Origin: Gemmatimonadota bacterium
GTDB lineage: Bacteria > Gemmatimonadota > Gemmatimonadetes > Gemmatimonadales > Gemmatimonadaceae
Reading direction: 5' to 3'
Length of the DNA stretch: 64,000 nucleotides
NCBI GenBank assembly: GCA_016712265.1
Contig: JADJRJ010000028.1
Coordinates: 868,001-932,000, forward strand
The notes under the pieces were generated by a model. The model saw only the letters and a program-made list of their open reading frames with translations. It did no database searches and was not told the origin of the DNA. Within the stretch, counting starts at the first letter, position 1. Each line of letters opens with the position of its first letter. Shown here in pieces: positions 53,680 to 62,098 of this stretch. The translations under genes and the position numbers were made by a program.

Positions 53680-55111
53680 CGCAATCCGCGCGGCCTACGC
53701 GCACGATGCCTCACGCGAGGTGGCGCACCGCGTCGTGGACCTCGCCGTCGACTTCCTCGAACGCGCGGGCCGCGGCGATGGCCCGGTGTCGACGCCGTTG
53801 GCACCTGCGGAGATCCGCGAACGGTTCGACGAGCCGGCCCCCACCGAGGGGCATCCGCTGGACGAGGTCCTCGCGCGCGTCCGCCGCGATATCCTGGCGG
53901 ACGCCAACCGTCTCTCCCACCCGATGTACCTGGGGCACCAGGTCTCGGCGCCACTCCCGTTAGGCGCCTGGGTCGACGCGATCGCGGCGAGCCTGAACAA
54001 CTCGCAGGCGGTCAACGAGATGTCGCCGACGCTCTCGCATGTGGAGCGTCGGGTGGTCCGCTGGATGAACGACGCCATCGGCTGGGGAGCCGGCGCTGGC
54101 GGCACCTTTACCTCCGGCGGGACAGAAGCCTCGTTCACGGCGATGCTGGCCGCCCGCGCCCACCTCATGCCGAATGCCTGGGTCGAAGGGGTCGGGGCGA
54201 ACCCGCCAGTGATCGTCTGCGGGGAGCACACGCACTACGCCGTCTCGCGCACCGCCGGCCAACTGGGGCTTGGCGTGCGGCAGGTCATCACGGTGCCAAG
54301 TGACGGCTACGCGATGTCGGCGAGTGCACTGGCCGGGATTCTTGCGCAGTGCCAGTTGGCGGGACGCCGCGTCATGGCCGTCGTGGCGACCGCGGGCCAG
54401 ACGGCGACCGGGACCTTCGATGACATCGACGCCGTGGCCGATGCCTGCGAGCCACACGGCGCGTGGCTGCATGTCGATGGCGCGCACGGCGCATCGGCGT
54501 TGTTGTCAGAACGGCATCGGCACCTCCTGCGCGGCATCGCGCGCGCGCACTCGGTCGCGTGGGATCCGCACAAGATGATGCTCCTCCCGATCTCGGCCGG
54601 CGCCGTGCTCGTGCGGAACGAACGCTGGCTGGACGCGGCATTTGCGCAGCGGGCGCCGTACCTCTTCCAGGCGGATGCGATCAACTGGAACATCGGCCCA
54701 CGCTCGTTTCAGTGTTCGCGGCGCGGGGATGTCCTGAAGGTGTGGGTCGCCTGGCAGCGTTATGGCACCCGGGGATTCGCGAGCATGTACGACCTGCTCT
54801 GTGACCTCACCACCGAGCTGCACGGGTCGTTGCAACGGCATCCGGCGTTCACACCGCTGCACGAGCCACAGGGGAACATCCTGTGTTTCCGGTGGACCGG
54901 GGATGCGACGAAGGACGACGCCGAGCTTGATCGCATCAATACGCTCACGCGGGAGCGCTACAACACGTCCGGGGAGGGGTGGATCACCTCCACCGTGCTG
55001 GGCGGGCGCACCGTCCTCCGTGTCACGATCCAGAACCCGCGCACCACCAGCGAACACCTTGGTCGGCTTGTCGCCGGACTGGACCAGGTCGCGTCCGCGG
55101 TGGGTGACTAG
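53669..55111 (+). CDS. PLP-dependent group II amino acid decarboxylase
   Basis: 480 residues from a GTG. Group II decarboxylase pattern: LSHPMYLGHQVSAPLPLG, FTSGGTEASFTAMLAAR (phosphate loop), HVDGAHGASAL (Asp over the PLP ring) and VAWDPHKMMLLP (PLP lysine), plus a normal C-terminal domain. The family covers glutamate, tyrosine, tryptophan/DOPA and L-2,4-diaminobutyrate decarboxylases; the sequence read here does not settle which. It is cytoplasmic. Its stop shares the bases CTAG with the convergent ABM gene. Confidence 0.9.
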   Translation: MTPDAIRAAYAHDASREVAHRVVDLAVDFLERAGRGDGPVSTPLAPAEIRERFDEPAPTEGHPLDEVLARVRRDILADANRLSHPMYLGHQVSAPLPLGAWVDAIAASLNNSQAVNEMSPTLSHVERRVVRWMNDAIGWGAGAGGTFTSGGTEASFTAMLAARAHLMPNAWVEGVGANPPVIVCGEHTHYAVSRTAGQLGLGVRQVITVPSDGYAMSASALAGILAQCQLAGRRVMAVVATAGQTATGTFDDIDAVADACEPHGAWLHVDGAHGASALLSERHRHLLRGIARAHSVAWDPHKMMLLPISAGAVLVRNERWLDAAFAQRAPYLFQADAINWNIGPRSFQCSRRGDVLKVWVAWQRYGTRGFASMYDLLCDLTTELHGSLQRHPAFTPLHEPQGNILCFRWTGDATKDDAELDRINTLTRERYNTSGEGWITSTVLGGRTVLRVTIQNPRTTSEHLGRLVAGLDQVASAVGD

Positions 55112-55398
55112 AGCCCGTGCCCGCCCACGACGCGCGTTTCGCGGTGTTCACCAAAGGCGTGGATCAGCGGCTTGCCCTTGCTGATGGCAGCTCGGACCTC
55201 GGGGAGTTGCAGCGAGGCTCGGTGTGAGGCCTGGGAATCCCATACCTCGGTAATCCAGAGCGTGTCGTCCTCTCGGGGGTCTTCGGCCACGATATAGGAG
55301 CGGCATCCCGGCATTCCCCCCACGCCGGAGATGAGAATATCCGCCAATTCGCGGCGCTTGCCGGGGACCGCCTTGAAGGAGCCGATGAGGCCGAACAT
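55108..55398 (-). CDS. Antibiotic biosynthesis monooxygenase (ABM) domain protein
   Basis: 96 residues from the ATG at 55398. Single ABM/dimeric alpha-beta barrel domain: MFGLIGSFKAVPGKRRELAD, GCRSYIVAEDP, LWITEVWDSQASHRASLQ and KPLIHAF. Such small proteins are quinol monooxygenases or heme-independent oxygenases, and many are of unknown substrate. A much longer frame upstream on this strand is antisense to the ParB-like gene and is not coding. Confidence 0.87.
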   Translation of the reverse strand: MFGLIGSFKAVPGKRRELADILISGVGGMPGCRSYIVAEDPREDDTLWITEVWDSQASHRASLQLPEVRAAISKGKPLIHAFGEHRETRVVGGHGL

Positions 55399-55517
55399 GC
55401 CCGATCCTGGGTCAGGGGTGGGAGAAGGATGGCGGTCACGCACCTTTGCGCCAAGGGGTCTTGCCTCGGGTGCGATTGCGCCAGAAGATGTCGGCCGACA
55501 CCCACGCGGAGTTCCGG

Positions 55518-56475
55518 ATGTCTCCCGTTCGTCGCAAGAAGAAGGTCGCCACGGAGGCGGGGAGCCGCGGGCTCGATGCCCGGCGCCTGGCTGGTGCCAC
55601 CCCGCCTGCCGCGGTGACGGCGCTGGGTGAGCGGGTCGAGTCGGATGGGGGGAGTGTCCTGGCCACCTATCGGGACCCGTTAGGCTCCAACTGGCAACTG
55701 CTTGCGGCGCTCCCCCTGGACCGCGTGGGGCCAACGCCGTACCAGCGCAACCTGTCCGAGACGCATGTCGAGCGGCTGGTGAAGGCGATCGAGAAGGTCG
55801 GGCGCTTTCTCGACCCGATCGTCGCTGTCCCGGTCGCGGACGGTATGTACTGGTCCCCAAACGGCAATCACCGCCTGACGGCGATGGGGCAGCTGGGGGC
55901 CAAGGCGATCGTCGCGATCGTGGTGCCGGATCAGGAGGTGGCCCACCGCATCCTCGCACTGAACACGGAGAAGGCACACAACCTGCGCGAGCGGGCGATG
56001 GAGGTCGCGCGACTGGCCGAGGGTCTTGCCGCGCTGGACGACCGTCCAGAGAAGGCGTTCGAGCTCGAGTTCGAGGAGCCGTCGTTGCTGACGCTTGGCT
56101 TCTGCTACCTGGAGAACGGGCGGTTTTTCGGGCGGGGTGTACCACCCCGTGCTCAAGAAGTGCGAGCGTTTTTCGGGGTCGGCACTCCCGAAGGCGGTCG
56201 CCATGCGACGCGAGCATGCGCGGACCCTGCTCGAACTCAACGAAGCGGTGAATGCCGCGGTGGCGGCCCTGAAGGCCAAGGGACTGGAGAGTCCGTACCT
56301 CAAGGCCTTTGTGGTGGCGCGCATCAACCCGTTGCGCTTTTCCAAGGGACGCACGGCGCACGACTTTGACGAGACGATCGGGAAGATGCTGGCCAGTGCG
56401 AAGCGCTTCGATGCGTCGAAGGTGCGCGCGGACCAGGTCGCGCGATCGGGTGGGGCGCCAACCGAAGGGGACTAG
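55518..56475 (+). CDS. ParB/sulfiredoxin-domain protein, frameshifted
   Basis: About 318 residues when corrected. The start is taken as the ATG at 55518 (GGAG upstream; MSPVRRKKKVATEAG); 55488 is possible. ParB-like N-terminal domain: LPLDRVGPTPYQRN, VERLVKAIEKVGRFLDPIVA and SPNGNHRLTAMGQLGAKAI, followed by helical sequence. After LTLGFCYLENGRF the true frame moves (continuing GGVYHPVLKKCERFSG to GGAPTEGD at 56475). One T too many in the run at 56124-56128 explains it, and the length is one over a multiple of three. There is no ParA neighbour, so this is not the chromosome partition ParB; it may be a stand-alone ParB-fold DNA-binding or nucleotidase protein. Confidence 0.8.
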
Positions 56476-56504
56476 CTACGGGGCGGCGTGCATTGTCGCG
56501 CTCG

Positions 56505-56537
56505 CGCCTGCGGCCTGCCGCCTGCCGCCTGCCGTCT
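56505..56537. repeat. Short degenerate heptamer array
   Basis: Four to five 7-base units of the type CCGCCTG/CGGCCTG/CCGTCTA, closely related to the 13-copy GTCTGCC array at 50531. It fills the gap between the convergent ParB-like and thioredoxin-like genes and runs into the last codon of the latter. Confidence 0.6.
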
Positions 56538-57033
56538 ACATCCCCAACCCCTTCTTCACCGCCGCCTCGATGTCCTGCCCGGCGCCGGCCCCGGCATAGA
56601 CAATCTTCCCCGACTTGTCCACCACGACGATCGTTGAGGTGGCCTTCACCCCGTAGATCACGTCAGCTTCGCCCTTCTTGTCATAGAGGGTCTCGATGTC
56701 GAAGCCGTGTTTCTCCATGTGCGCCTTCACGCGTGCCGGCGACTGGTTGAACGAGACGGCGACGCCGAGGAACTTCATCTGGTTCCCGTACTTCTGCTTC
56801 GCGGCGAGGATGCGCGGAGCGAGGGCCTCGCAGTTCTCGCACCAGGTGGCCCACACTTCCATCAGGAAGGGAGTCTTCCCGATGTAGGCCGAGAGGTTGG
56901 CGGGCTGGCCATCCAGGGTGAGCAGCGCCATGTCTGGCGCCTTCGCCCCGATCTCGAGGTCGATCGCGCGCTGGGCGGAGGCCAGAGCCGGTGCGGCAAC
57001 AAGGGCGGCGACCGAGAGGAGGCGACGGATCAT
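56536..57033 (-). CDS. Periplasmic TlpA-like thioredoxin-fold protein
   Basis: 165 residues from the ATG at 57033, giving a signal peptide (LLSVAALVAAPALASAQ). Thioredoxin fold with the redox motif WCENC in FLMEVWATWCENCEAL, then FLGVAVSFNQSP, YGVKATSTIVVVDKSG (cis-Pro region; the expected cis-Pro position reads Thr-Ser-Thr) and the closing AGAGQDIEAAVKKGL. It reduces disulfides outside the cytoplasm and receives electrons from the CcdA/DsbD-like protein encoded just upstream, whose stop overlaps this start (ATGA). Confidence 0.88.
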   Translation of the reverse strand: MIRRLLSVAALVAAPALASAQRAIDLEIGAKAPDMALLTLDGQPANLSAYIGKTPFLMEVWATWCENCEALAPRILAAKQKYGNQMKFLGVAVSFNQSPARVKAHMEKHGFDIETLYDKKGEADVIYGVKATSTIVVVDKSGKIVYAGAGAGQDIEAAVKKGLGM

Positions 57034-57749
57034 ATCAGGAGTTGTCCCATCTTGATGAGGTAATACTGCGCTACGCCGATCATCACGAGCCCGAAGAACT
57101 TCTTCACCCGCACCATCCAGAGGCCGGCCTTCGGCAGGCGCGAGAGCGACCCGGACGATACCCCGACCACGACCAATAGGGTGCACATCCCGAGCGAAAA
57201 GACGAACAAATAGAGGAACCCCATCAGGGCGCTCTTGGTTTCCGTGACCCAGGTCAGGACGGCGATCATGACTGGGGCGGAGCAGGGGGCGGCCACGAGG
57301 CCGGACATCGCCCCCATGAGCAAGGCGCCACCGAACCGACCCCCTTCGCCCGCGCTACTGGCCCGCTGCAGCAGGGCCGCGGGGACTCGCACAGGGATCA
57401 CGTCGAACATCGCCAGGGCGGCCAGCAGCAACAGGTTGGCCATGGCGAAGTAGAGCCACGGGTTGGTACTGATGCGGCCAAACATCGTGCCGGTCATCCC
57501 GGCGACGAGGCCAAGGGTGGCGTAGACCGCCGCGAGCCCAAGGACGTAGGTCAGGGAGAGGAGCAGGGGGCGGAACCGGGAGCGCTTCTCCCCGGGGGCC
57601 GCCTCGCCCCCGCCGACGATCGCCGCCGTGATCGGGATCATCGGGTAGATGCACGGCGTGAAGCTCGTCAGGACCCCAGCCAGGAAGAGCGCCCCGAAGG
57701 CTGCGAGCGGGCTCCCGGACAGCTGGTCGGTGATGTTGGCGAAGTCCAT
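57030..57749 (-). CDS. CcdA/DsbD-beta-like transmembrane thiol reductase
   Basis: 239 residues, six or more membrane helices. The two membrane cysteines that shuttle electrons are in LTSFTPCIYPMIPIT and LVAAPCSAPVMI, exactly as in DsbD-beta/CcdA. It passes electrons from cytoplasmic thioredoxin to periplasmic thioredoxin-like proteins. It is the first gene of a two-gene unit with the TlpA-like protein. Confidence 0.92.
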   Translation of the reverse strand: MDFANITDQLSGSPLAAFGALFLAGVLTSFTPCIYPMIPITAAIVGGGEAAPGEKRSRFRPLLLSLTYVLGLAAVYATLGLVAGMTGTMFGRISTNPWLYFAMANLLLLAALAMFDVIPVRVPAALLQRASSAGEGGRFGGALLMGAMSGLVAAPCSAPVMIAVLTWVTETKSALMGFLYLFVFSLGMCTLLVVVGVSSGSLSRLPKAGLWMVRVKKFFGLVMIGVAQYYLIKMGQLLI

Positions 57750-57883
57750 GGGAGAAACCTATGCGCCACGCGCCAACTTGGTTCACCCGCTGGAGGGGGC
57801 GGGTCCTTGGCTCCATTGGGCAAGGCGTGTCACATTTGCGCGGTGCCCCGGCCGCGGGGACGAGAACCCGAGCCGGGCGGACT

Positions 57884-58087
57884 ATGGAGTGGCGCATTGT
57901 CGGTTCCAACTTCTTGTACGCGTCCCTTGGCGTCGTCCTGATGTTCCTGGCGTATCGGGTGATCGACTGGCTGACGCCGCAGGTCAACTTCAATGAGGAG
58001 CTGCGCCGCGGGAACGTCGCCGTGGCGATCTTCATCGCCGCGCTCTTCATTGCCATCGCGCTGATCATCGGCCAGTCGCTGAACTGA
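57884..58087 (+). CDS. Small DUF350-like membrane protein
   Basis: 67 residues from the ATG at 57884. Two predicted membrane helices (FLYASLGVVLMFLAYRVIDWL and VAVAIFIAALFIAIALIIG) with NFNEELRRGN between them, the pattern of DUF350. Function unknown. The stop overlaps the transglycosylase start (TGATG). Confidence 0.8.
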   Translation: MEWRIVGSNFLYASLGVVLMFLAYRVIDWLTPQVNFNEELRRGNVAVAIFIAALFIAIALIIGQSLN

Positions 58088-58671
58088 TGCGCGCCTGGGT
58101 GCTGTTGGTCGCCCTGGTCCTCGGTCCGTGCGGGGAGGCCCTCGCGCAGGCGCCCAAACGCCCGCGACGCAAGGCGCCGGACTACGATGACACCTTTCGG
58201 AAGTACAGCAAGCGATACTTTGGCCCCACGTTCGACTGGAAGTTGTTCAAGGCGCAGGGGATGACGGAAAGCAACCTGGACGCGACCGCGCGCAGTCGCG
58301 TGGGGGCGCGTGGGGTGATGCAGCTGATGCCGTCGACCGCGCGGGCGATCCGCTCGGACAACGAGGACCTGTCGTGGGTGGAGGACCCGGAGATGAACAT
58401 CGCCGCGGGCATCGAATACGATCGGACCCTGTGGAGGCTCTGGGAGGCAGATTCGGTGCTTGACCACCGCGCGGAGTTCATGTTCGCGAGCTACAACGCG
58501 GGGCGGCGCACGATCCTGCGGGCTCAGGGGCATGCGCGTCGGGCGAAGCTGGATCACCGGCAATGGCCGAGCATCCGGAAGGTCGCGGCGCGAGTGCCGC
58601 GATGGCGCCATCGCGAGACCCTGGAGTACATCGAGCGGATCGCCGCCGCCCGGGAAGGGTTGGGGCGCTAG
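58087..58671 (+). CDS. Lytic transglycosylase (SLT domain), MltF-like
   Basis: 194 residues with a signal peptide (VLLVALVLGPCGEALAQ). The SLT catalytic motif is intact: FKAQGMTESNLDATARS (catalytic Glu), then GARGVMQLMPSTARAI and NIAAGIEYDRTLWRLW ... FMFASYNAGRRTIL. It cleaves peptidoglycan glycan strands to 1,6-anhydro ends in the periplasm. It resembles the C-terminal half of MltF without the solute-binding half. Co-transcribed with the DUF350 gene. Confidence 0.92.
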   Translation: MRAWVLLVALVLGPCGEALAQAPKRPRRKAPDYDDTFRKYSKRYFGPTFDWKLFKAQGMTESNLDATARSRVGARGVMQLMPSTARAIRSDNEDLSWVEDPEMNIAAGIEYDRTLWRLWEADSVLDHRAEFMFASYNAGRRTILRAQGHARRAKLDHRQWPSIRKVAARVPRWRHRETLEYIERIAAAREGLGR

Positions 58672-58737
58672 CCGGAGGGGTGATTGCTCCGGGGAGGGCT
58701 TACATTTGAACCTCCCCCACGCTCCCCAACACGGTCC

Positions 58738-60414
58738 ATGGCTCCGCAGTTCATCTACCACATGAAGGCCCTCACGAAGGTGGTTCCCCCTTCGCGAGTC
58801 ATCCTGAACGATATCTGGCTCTCGTTCTACCCAGGCGCCAAGATCGGCGTCCTCGGCGCCAACGGCGCCGGAAAGTCGTCCCTGCTCAAGATCATGGCCG
58901 GGATCGACACCGACTGGAACGGCGAGGCGTGGGCCGCCGCCGGAACCCGCATCGGGTACCTGTCCCAGGAGCCCCAGCTGGATGCGTCGCTGGACGTGCG
59001 CGGGAACGTGGAACTCGCCGTGAAGGAACAACGTGGCCTGCTCGACAAGTTCAACGAGATCTCCATGAAGTTCGCCGAGCCGATGGACGACGACGCGATG
59101 CAGAAGCTCATGGACGAGCAGGCGAAGGTGCAGGATCGCATCGACGCACTCGACCTGTGGAACCTCGACAACAAGATCGAAGTGGCGATGGACGCCCTGC
59201 GTCTTCCGCCGGGCGAGGCGGACGTCACGGTACTCTCCGGCGGTGAAAAGCGTCGGGTCGCGTTGTGCCGCATCCTGCTCGAACAGCCGGACCTGCTGCT
59301 GCTCGACGAACCCACCAACCACCTGGACGCCGAATCCGTGGCCTGGCTGGAGCACCACCTCGAGGCCTTCCCCGGGACGGTCGTGGCCATCACGCACGAT
59401 CGCTACTTCCTGGACAACGTCGCGAAGTGGATCCTGGAGCTCGATCGCGGGGCGGGGCACCCCTACGAGGGGAACTACTCCGGATGGTTGGAGCAGAAGA
59501 GCCAGCGCATGGCGCAGGAAGAGAAGACGGCGAGCGCCCGGCAGAAGACCCTGGAGCGCGAGTTGGAGTGGGTGCGCATGGCCCCACGGGCGCGCCAGGC
59601 GAAGAACAAGGCGCGTATCCAGAAGTACGAGGAGCTGGCGAGCGAGCAGCGGCAGGAGCGTGTGGCGCAGAACGAGATCGTGATCCCGCCGGCGCCGCGT
59701 CTCGGGAACGATGTGGTCATCGCGGAGAAGCTGAAGAAGTCGTTCGGCGACAACCTGCTCTTTGAGAACGTGAGCTTCTCGCTGCCGCGTGGCGGCATCG
59801 TGGGTATCATCGGTCCCAACGGCGCGGGCAAGACGACGCTGTTCCGCATGATCACGGGGAGCGAGTCGCCGGACAGCGGCACGCTCAAGTTGGGGGACAC
59901 GGTGCACATCGCCTACTCGGACCAGACGCGCACGCTCGACGGGGCGCGTACGGTATGGGACGAGATTTCTGGTGGGTCCGAGAGCATCCAGGTCGGGAAG
60001 CGGGAGATGAACTCGCGCGCCTACGTCGGGTCGTTTGGGTTCCGCGGGGCGGACCAGCAGAAGCTCGTGGCGAACCTCTCCGGTGGTGAGCGCAACCGAC
60101 TGCACATGGCCAAGACGATGCTGGCCGGCGGCAACCTGCTCCTGCTCGACGAGCCAACGAACGACCTGGACGTCGATACGCTGCGTGCCCTCGAGGATGC
60201 GCTGCTCGACTTTGCGGGATGCGCCGTGGTGATCTCCCACGATCGCTGGTTCCTGGACCGGATCGCGACGCACATCCTGGCGTTCGAGGGTGACTCGGAG
60301 GTGGTGTGGTTCGAGGGGAACTATGGGGCGTACATCGAGGACCTGAAGCGCCGGAAGGGGCCGGACGCCGACCAGCCGCACCGGATCAAGTACAAGAAGC
60401 TGGTGCGCGGCTAG
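58738..60414 (+). CDS. ettA: Energy-dependent translational throttle protein EttA (ABC-F)
   Basis: 558 residues from the ATG at 58738 (MAPQFIYHMKALTKVVPPSR, the family start). Two ABC domains without membrane segments: GANGAGKSS and LSGGEKRRVAL, LLDEPTNHLD in the first; GPNGAGKTT, LSGGERNRLHM and LLDEPTNDLD in the second. The arm region and the linker (RQAKNKARIQKYEEL) match EttA, which binds the ribosomal E site and gates the first elongation step according to ATP/ADP. Length and order agree with the E. coli protein. Confidence 0.97.
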   Translation: MAPQFIYHMKALTKVVPPSRVILNDIWLSFYPGAKIGVLGANGAGKSSLLKIMAGIDTDWNGEAWAAAGTRIGYLSQEPQLDASLDVRGNVELAVKEQRGLLDKFNEISMKFAEPMDDDAMQKLMDEQAKVQDRIDALDLWNLDNKIEVAMDALRLPPGEADVTVLSGGEKRRVALCRILLEQPDLLLLDEPTNHLDAESVAWLEHHLEAFPGTVVAITHDRYFLDNVAKWILELDRGAGHPYEGNYSGWLEQKSQRMAQEEKTASARQKTLERELEWVRMAPRARQAKNKARIQKYEELASEQRQERVAQNEIVIPPAPRLGNDVVIAEKLKKSFGDNLLFENVSFSLPRGGIVGIIGPNGAGKTTLFRMITGSESPDSGTLKLGDTVHIAYSDQTRTLDGARTVWDEISGGSESIQVGKREMNSRAYVGSFGFRGADQQKLVANLSGGERNRLHMAKTMLAGGNLLLLDEPTNDLDVDTLRALEDALLDFAGCAVVISHDRWFLDRIATHILAFEGDSEVVWFEGNYGAYIEDLKRRKGPDADQPHRIKYKKLVRG

Positions 60415-60416
60415 GC

Positions 60417-60899
60417 ATGGGGCTCCATGTGGTGCTCGTGCACCCGGAGATTCACTGGAACACCGGCAACGCCGGTCGCACCTGCCTGGCCACCGGTGCG
60501 ACCCTGCACCTCGTGGAACCGTTAGGCTTCTCGCTCGACGAGCGCGAGGTCAAGCGCGCCGGGCTGGACTACTGGCCGCACGTTGACCTGCGGACCTGGC
60601 CATCATGGGAGGCGTTCGAGGCGGAGTTGCCGGCGTTCGGGACGCCCTGGTTCTTCTCCACCAAGGGGACGCGCACCTACTGGGACGCCCCCCTCGGCGC
60701 GTACACCGATTCCGTGCTCGTGTTTGGCCGCGAGACTGGTGGGTTGCCGGTGGACCTCCTGCACCGCTACGCGGACCAGGTGGTGCGCATGCCGATGATG
60801 TCGCCCCTCGTGCGATCGCTGAACCTGTCCACGAGTGTGGGCGTCGCGGTCTACGAGGCAATCCGGCAGCAGGTGAAATTCGGGCTTCGTCAGGGCTGA
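60417..60899 (+). CDS. trmL: tRNA (cytidine(34)-2'-O)-methyltransferase
   Basis: 160 residues from the ATG two bases after the ettA stop. SPOUT (trefoil knot) methyltransferase: VLVHPEIHWNTGNAGRTCLATG at the start, LVFGRETGGLP and MSPLVRSLNLSTSVGVAVYEA for the knot that binds AdoMet. It methylates the wobble nucleotide of tRNA-Leu. It is probably co-transcribed with ettA. Confidence 0.95.
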   Translation: MGLHVVLVHPEIHWNTGNAGRTCLATGATLHLVEPLGFSLDEREVKRAGLDYWPHVDLRTWPSWEAFEAELPAFGTPWFFSTKGTRTYWDAPLGAYTDSVLVFGRETGGLPVDLLHRYADQVVRMPMMSPLVRSLNLSTSVGVAVYEAIRQQVKFGLRQG

Positions 60900-61140
60900 G
60901 CCCGGCGGGCGACCGCCTGCTTCCATTGGTCCTCGGACGCCGCGAGAGCGTGCAATGCCTTCCCCGAGGCATCCGGGCGGTGCACGGGGTGCAGTGCGGG
61001 CGCGGCCGCTGCACGTAGCGGTTGGTCTTTTCGGGAGGTGGCCATCGTCCGGGGGTCAGCGACGTCGCGGTCGAAGGCTAATGACGGCGACGTGGCCTCG
61101 CTTGTGGTCGGGTGGTTCCTGTGTCACCATGAGGCGACAT

Positions 61141-61869
61141 ATGGATGCCTTCGTGTCCGACGCCCTGCGCGCCGAACTCGCGCCGCGTGGTGTGCTGCGC
61201 GTGGCCCTGAATCACGCGAACTTCCTGCTCGTCCCCGCTCCGGCGACGGAAGGGCGCGGTGTGGCCGCGGACCTCGGCCGCGACCTTGGTGCGCGTCTTA
61301 GCGTGCCGGTCACCTTCATTGGCTACGCCGATGCGGGGAAGGTGGCCGATGCCGCCAGCCAGGATGCGTGGGACGTTGCGTTCATCGGCGCCGACGCAGC
61401 GCGGAGCGATGTGGTGTTCTCCCCGGCGTACCTCGGGATCGAGGCCACCTTCCTGGTGCGGGCCCCCTCCGCCGCCCTCGAGCCTCTTGACGTCGACCGG
61501 CCCGGGATCCGCATCGCGGTGGCCGACCGGAGTGCCTACCACCTGGCCCTGCAGCGCATCATCAGGCAGGCCACCTTCGTCCCGGCCGACGGACTGCCGG
61601 CGTCGGAGGAGCGTTTCCATCGCGACGGGCTCGAGGTCCTGGCGGGGCTGCGTCCCCACCTGGTCGACGTGGCCACTCGTACCCCCGGGGGACGGGTCCT
61701 TGACGGGGCCTTCCTTACGGTCCAGCAGGCGATCGGGGTACCTCGGGGGCGGGTGGCGGCGGCCGAGTGGGTGGTGGGGTTCGTGCGCGAGGTGCTGATG
61801 GATGGGACGGTGGCTGGGCTGGTGGCCAGGCACGGTGTGAGTGGGGTTACGGTGCCGCCGGGGGCGTAG
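61141..61869 (+). CDS. Solute-binding protein-like (SBP_bac_3) without a signal peptide
   Basis: 242 residues from the ATG at 61141 (ATG 61129 also possible). Amino-acid-binding protein fold: LAPRGVLRVALNHANFLL, GVAADLGRDLGARLSVPVTFIG, WDVAFIGADAARSD, VVFSPAYLGIEATFLV and IAVADRSAYHLAL, as in the family that supplies ABC transporters. No hydrophobic signal can be found at either start, and no permease or ATPase gene is nearby, so it may act in the cytoplasm as a sensor or enzyme-like protein. 241 bases separate it from trmL, with nothing recognised in between. Confidence 0.8.
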   Translation: MDAFVSDALRAELAPRGVLRVALNHANFLLVPAPATEGRGVAADLGRDLGARLSVPVTFIGYADAGKVADAASQDAWDVAFIGADAARSDVVFSPAYLGIEATFLVRAPSAALEPLDVDRPGIRIAVADRSAYHLALQRIIRQATFVPADGLPASEERFHRDGLEVLAGLRPHLVDVATRTPGGRVLDGAFLTVQQAIGVPRGRVAAAEWVVGFVREVLMDGTVAGLVARHGVSGVTVPPGA

Positions 61870-62098
61870 CGGAAGGCGATGTGGGGGCCGGAGGGGCGTA
61901 GGTCAGGTCGGGCTGCGTCGTAGCCGGCGTGCGGTGTCAGGGGTCGCACCTCAACATCGTCGCCGTCGCAAAGAGCGGGAGATGTGACCAGACTCACTTT
62001 TTTTTTTCCGAGTTAGGTCGCTAGAGTGCCGGGGAAAGCCGTCGCCCAGGGGGTTGCGGCTCGGCGGGCGTAACTCTTTTCCCGGAGCGGCGTGTAAT
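61870..62098 (+). other. Intergenic region with a T10 tract
   Basis: No gene is seen in these 229 bases. A run of ten T (61998-62007) stands out in the GC-rich background. There is no convincing stem directly before it, so it is not a clear terminator; it may be part of the promoter of the subtilase gene, whose ATG is 92 bases further on. GGAGCGG precedes that ATG by about 13 bases. Confidence 0.35.

Noticed and set aside
57355..60381. 1008-codon open frame on the minus strand
   Set aside because: It is antisense to EttA, the lytic transglycosylase and part of CcdA, all firmly identified. It is composition-driven.
61998..62007. T10 run as a rho-independent terminator
   Set aside because: No stable stem was found directly upstream of the run on the plus strand.
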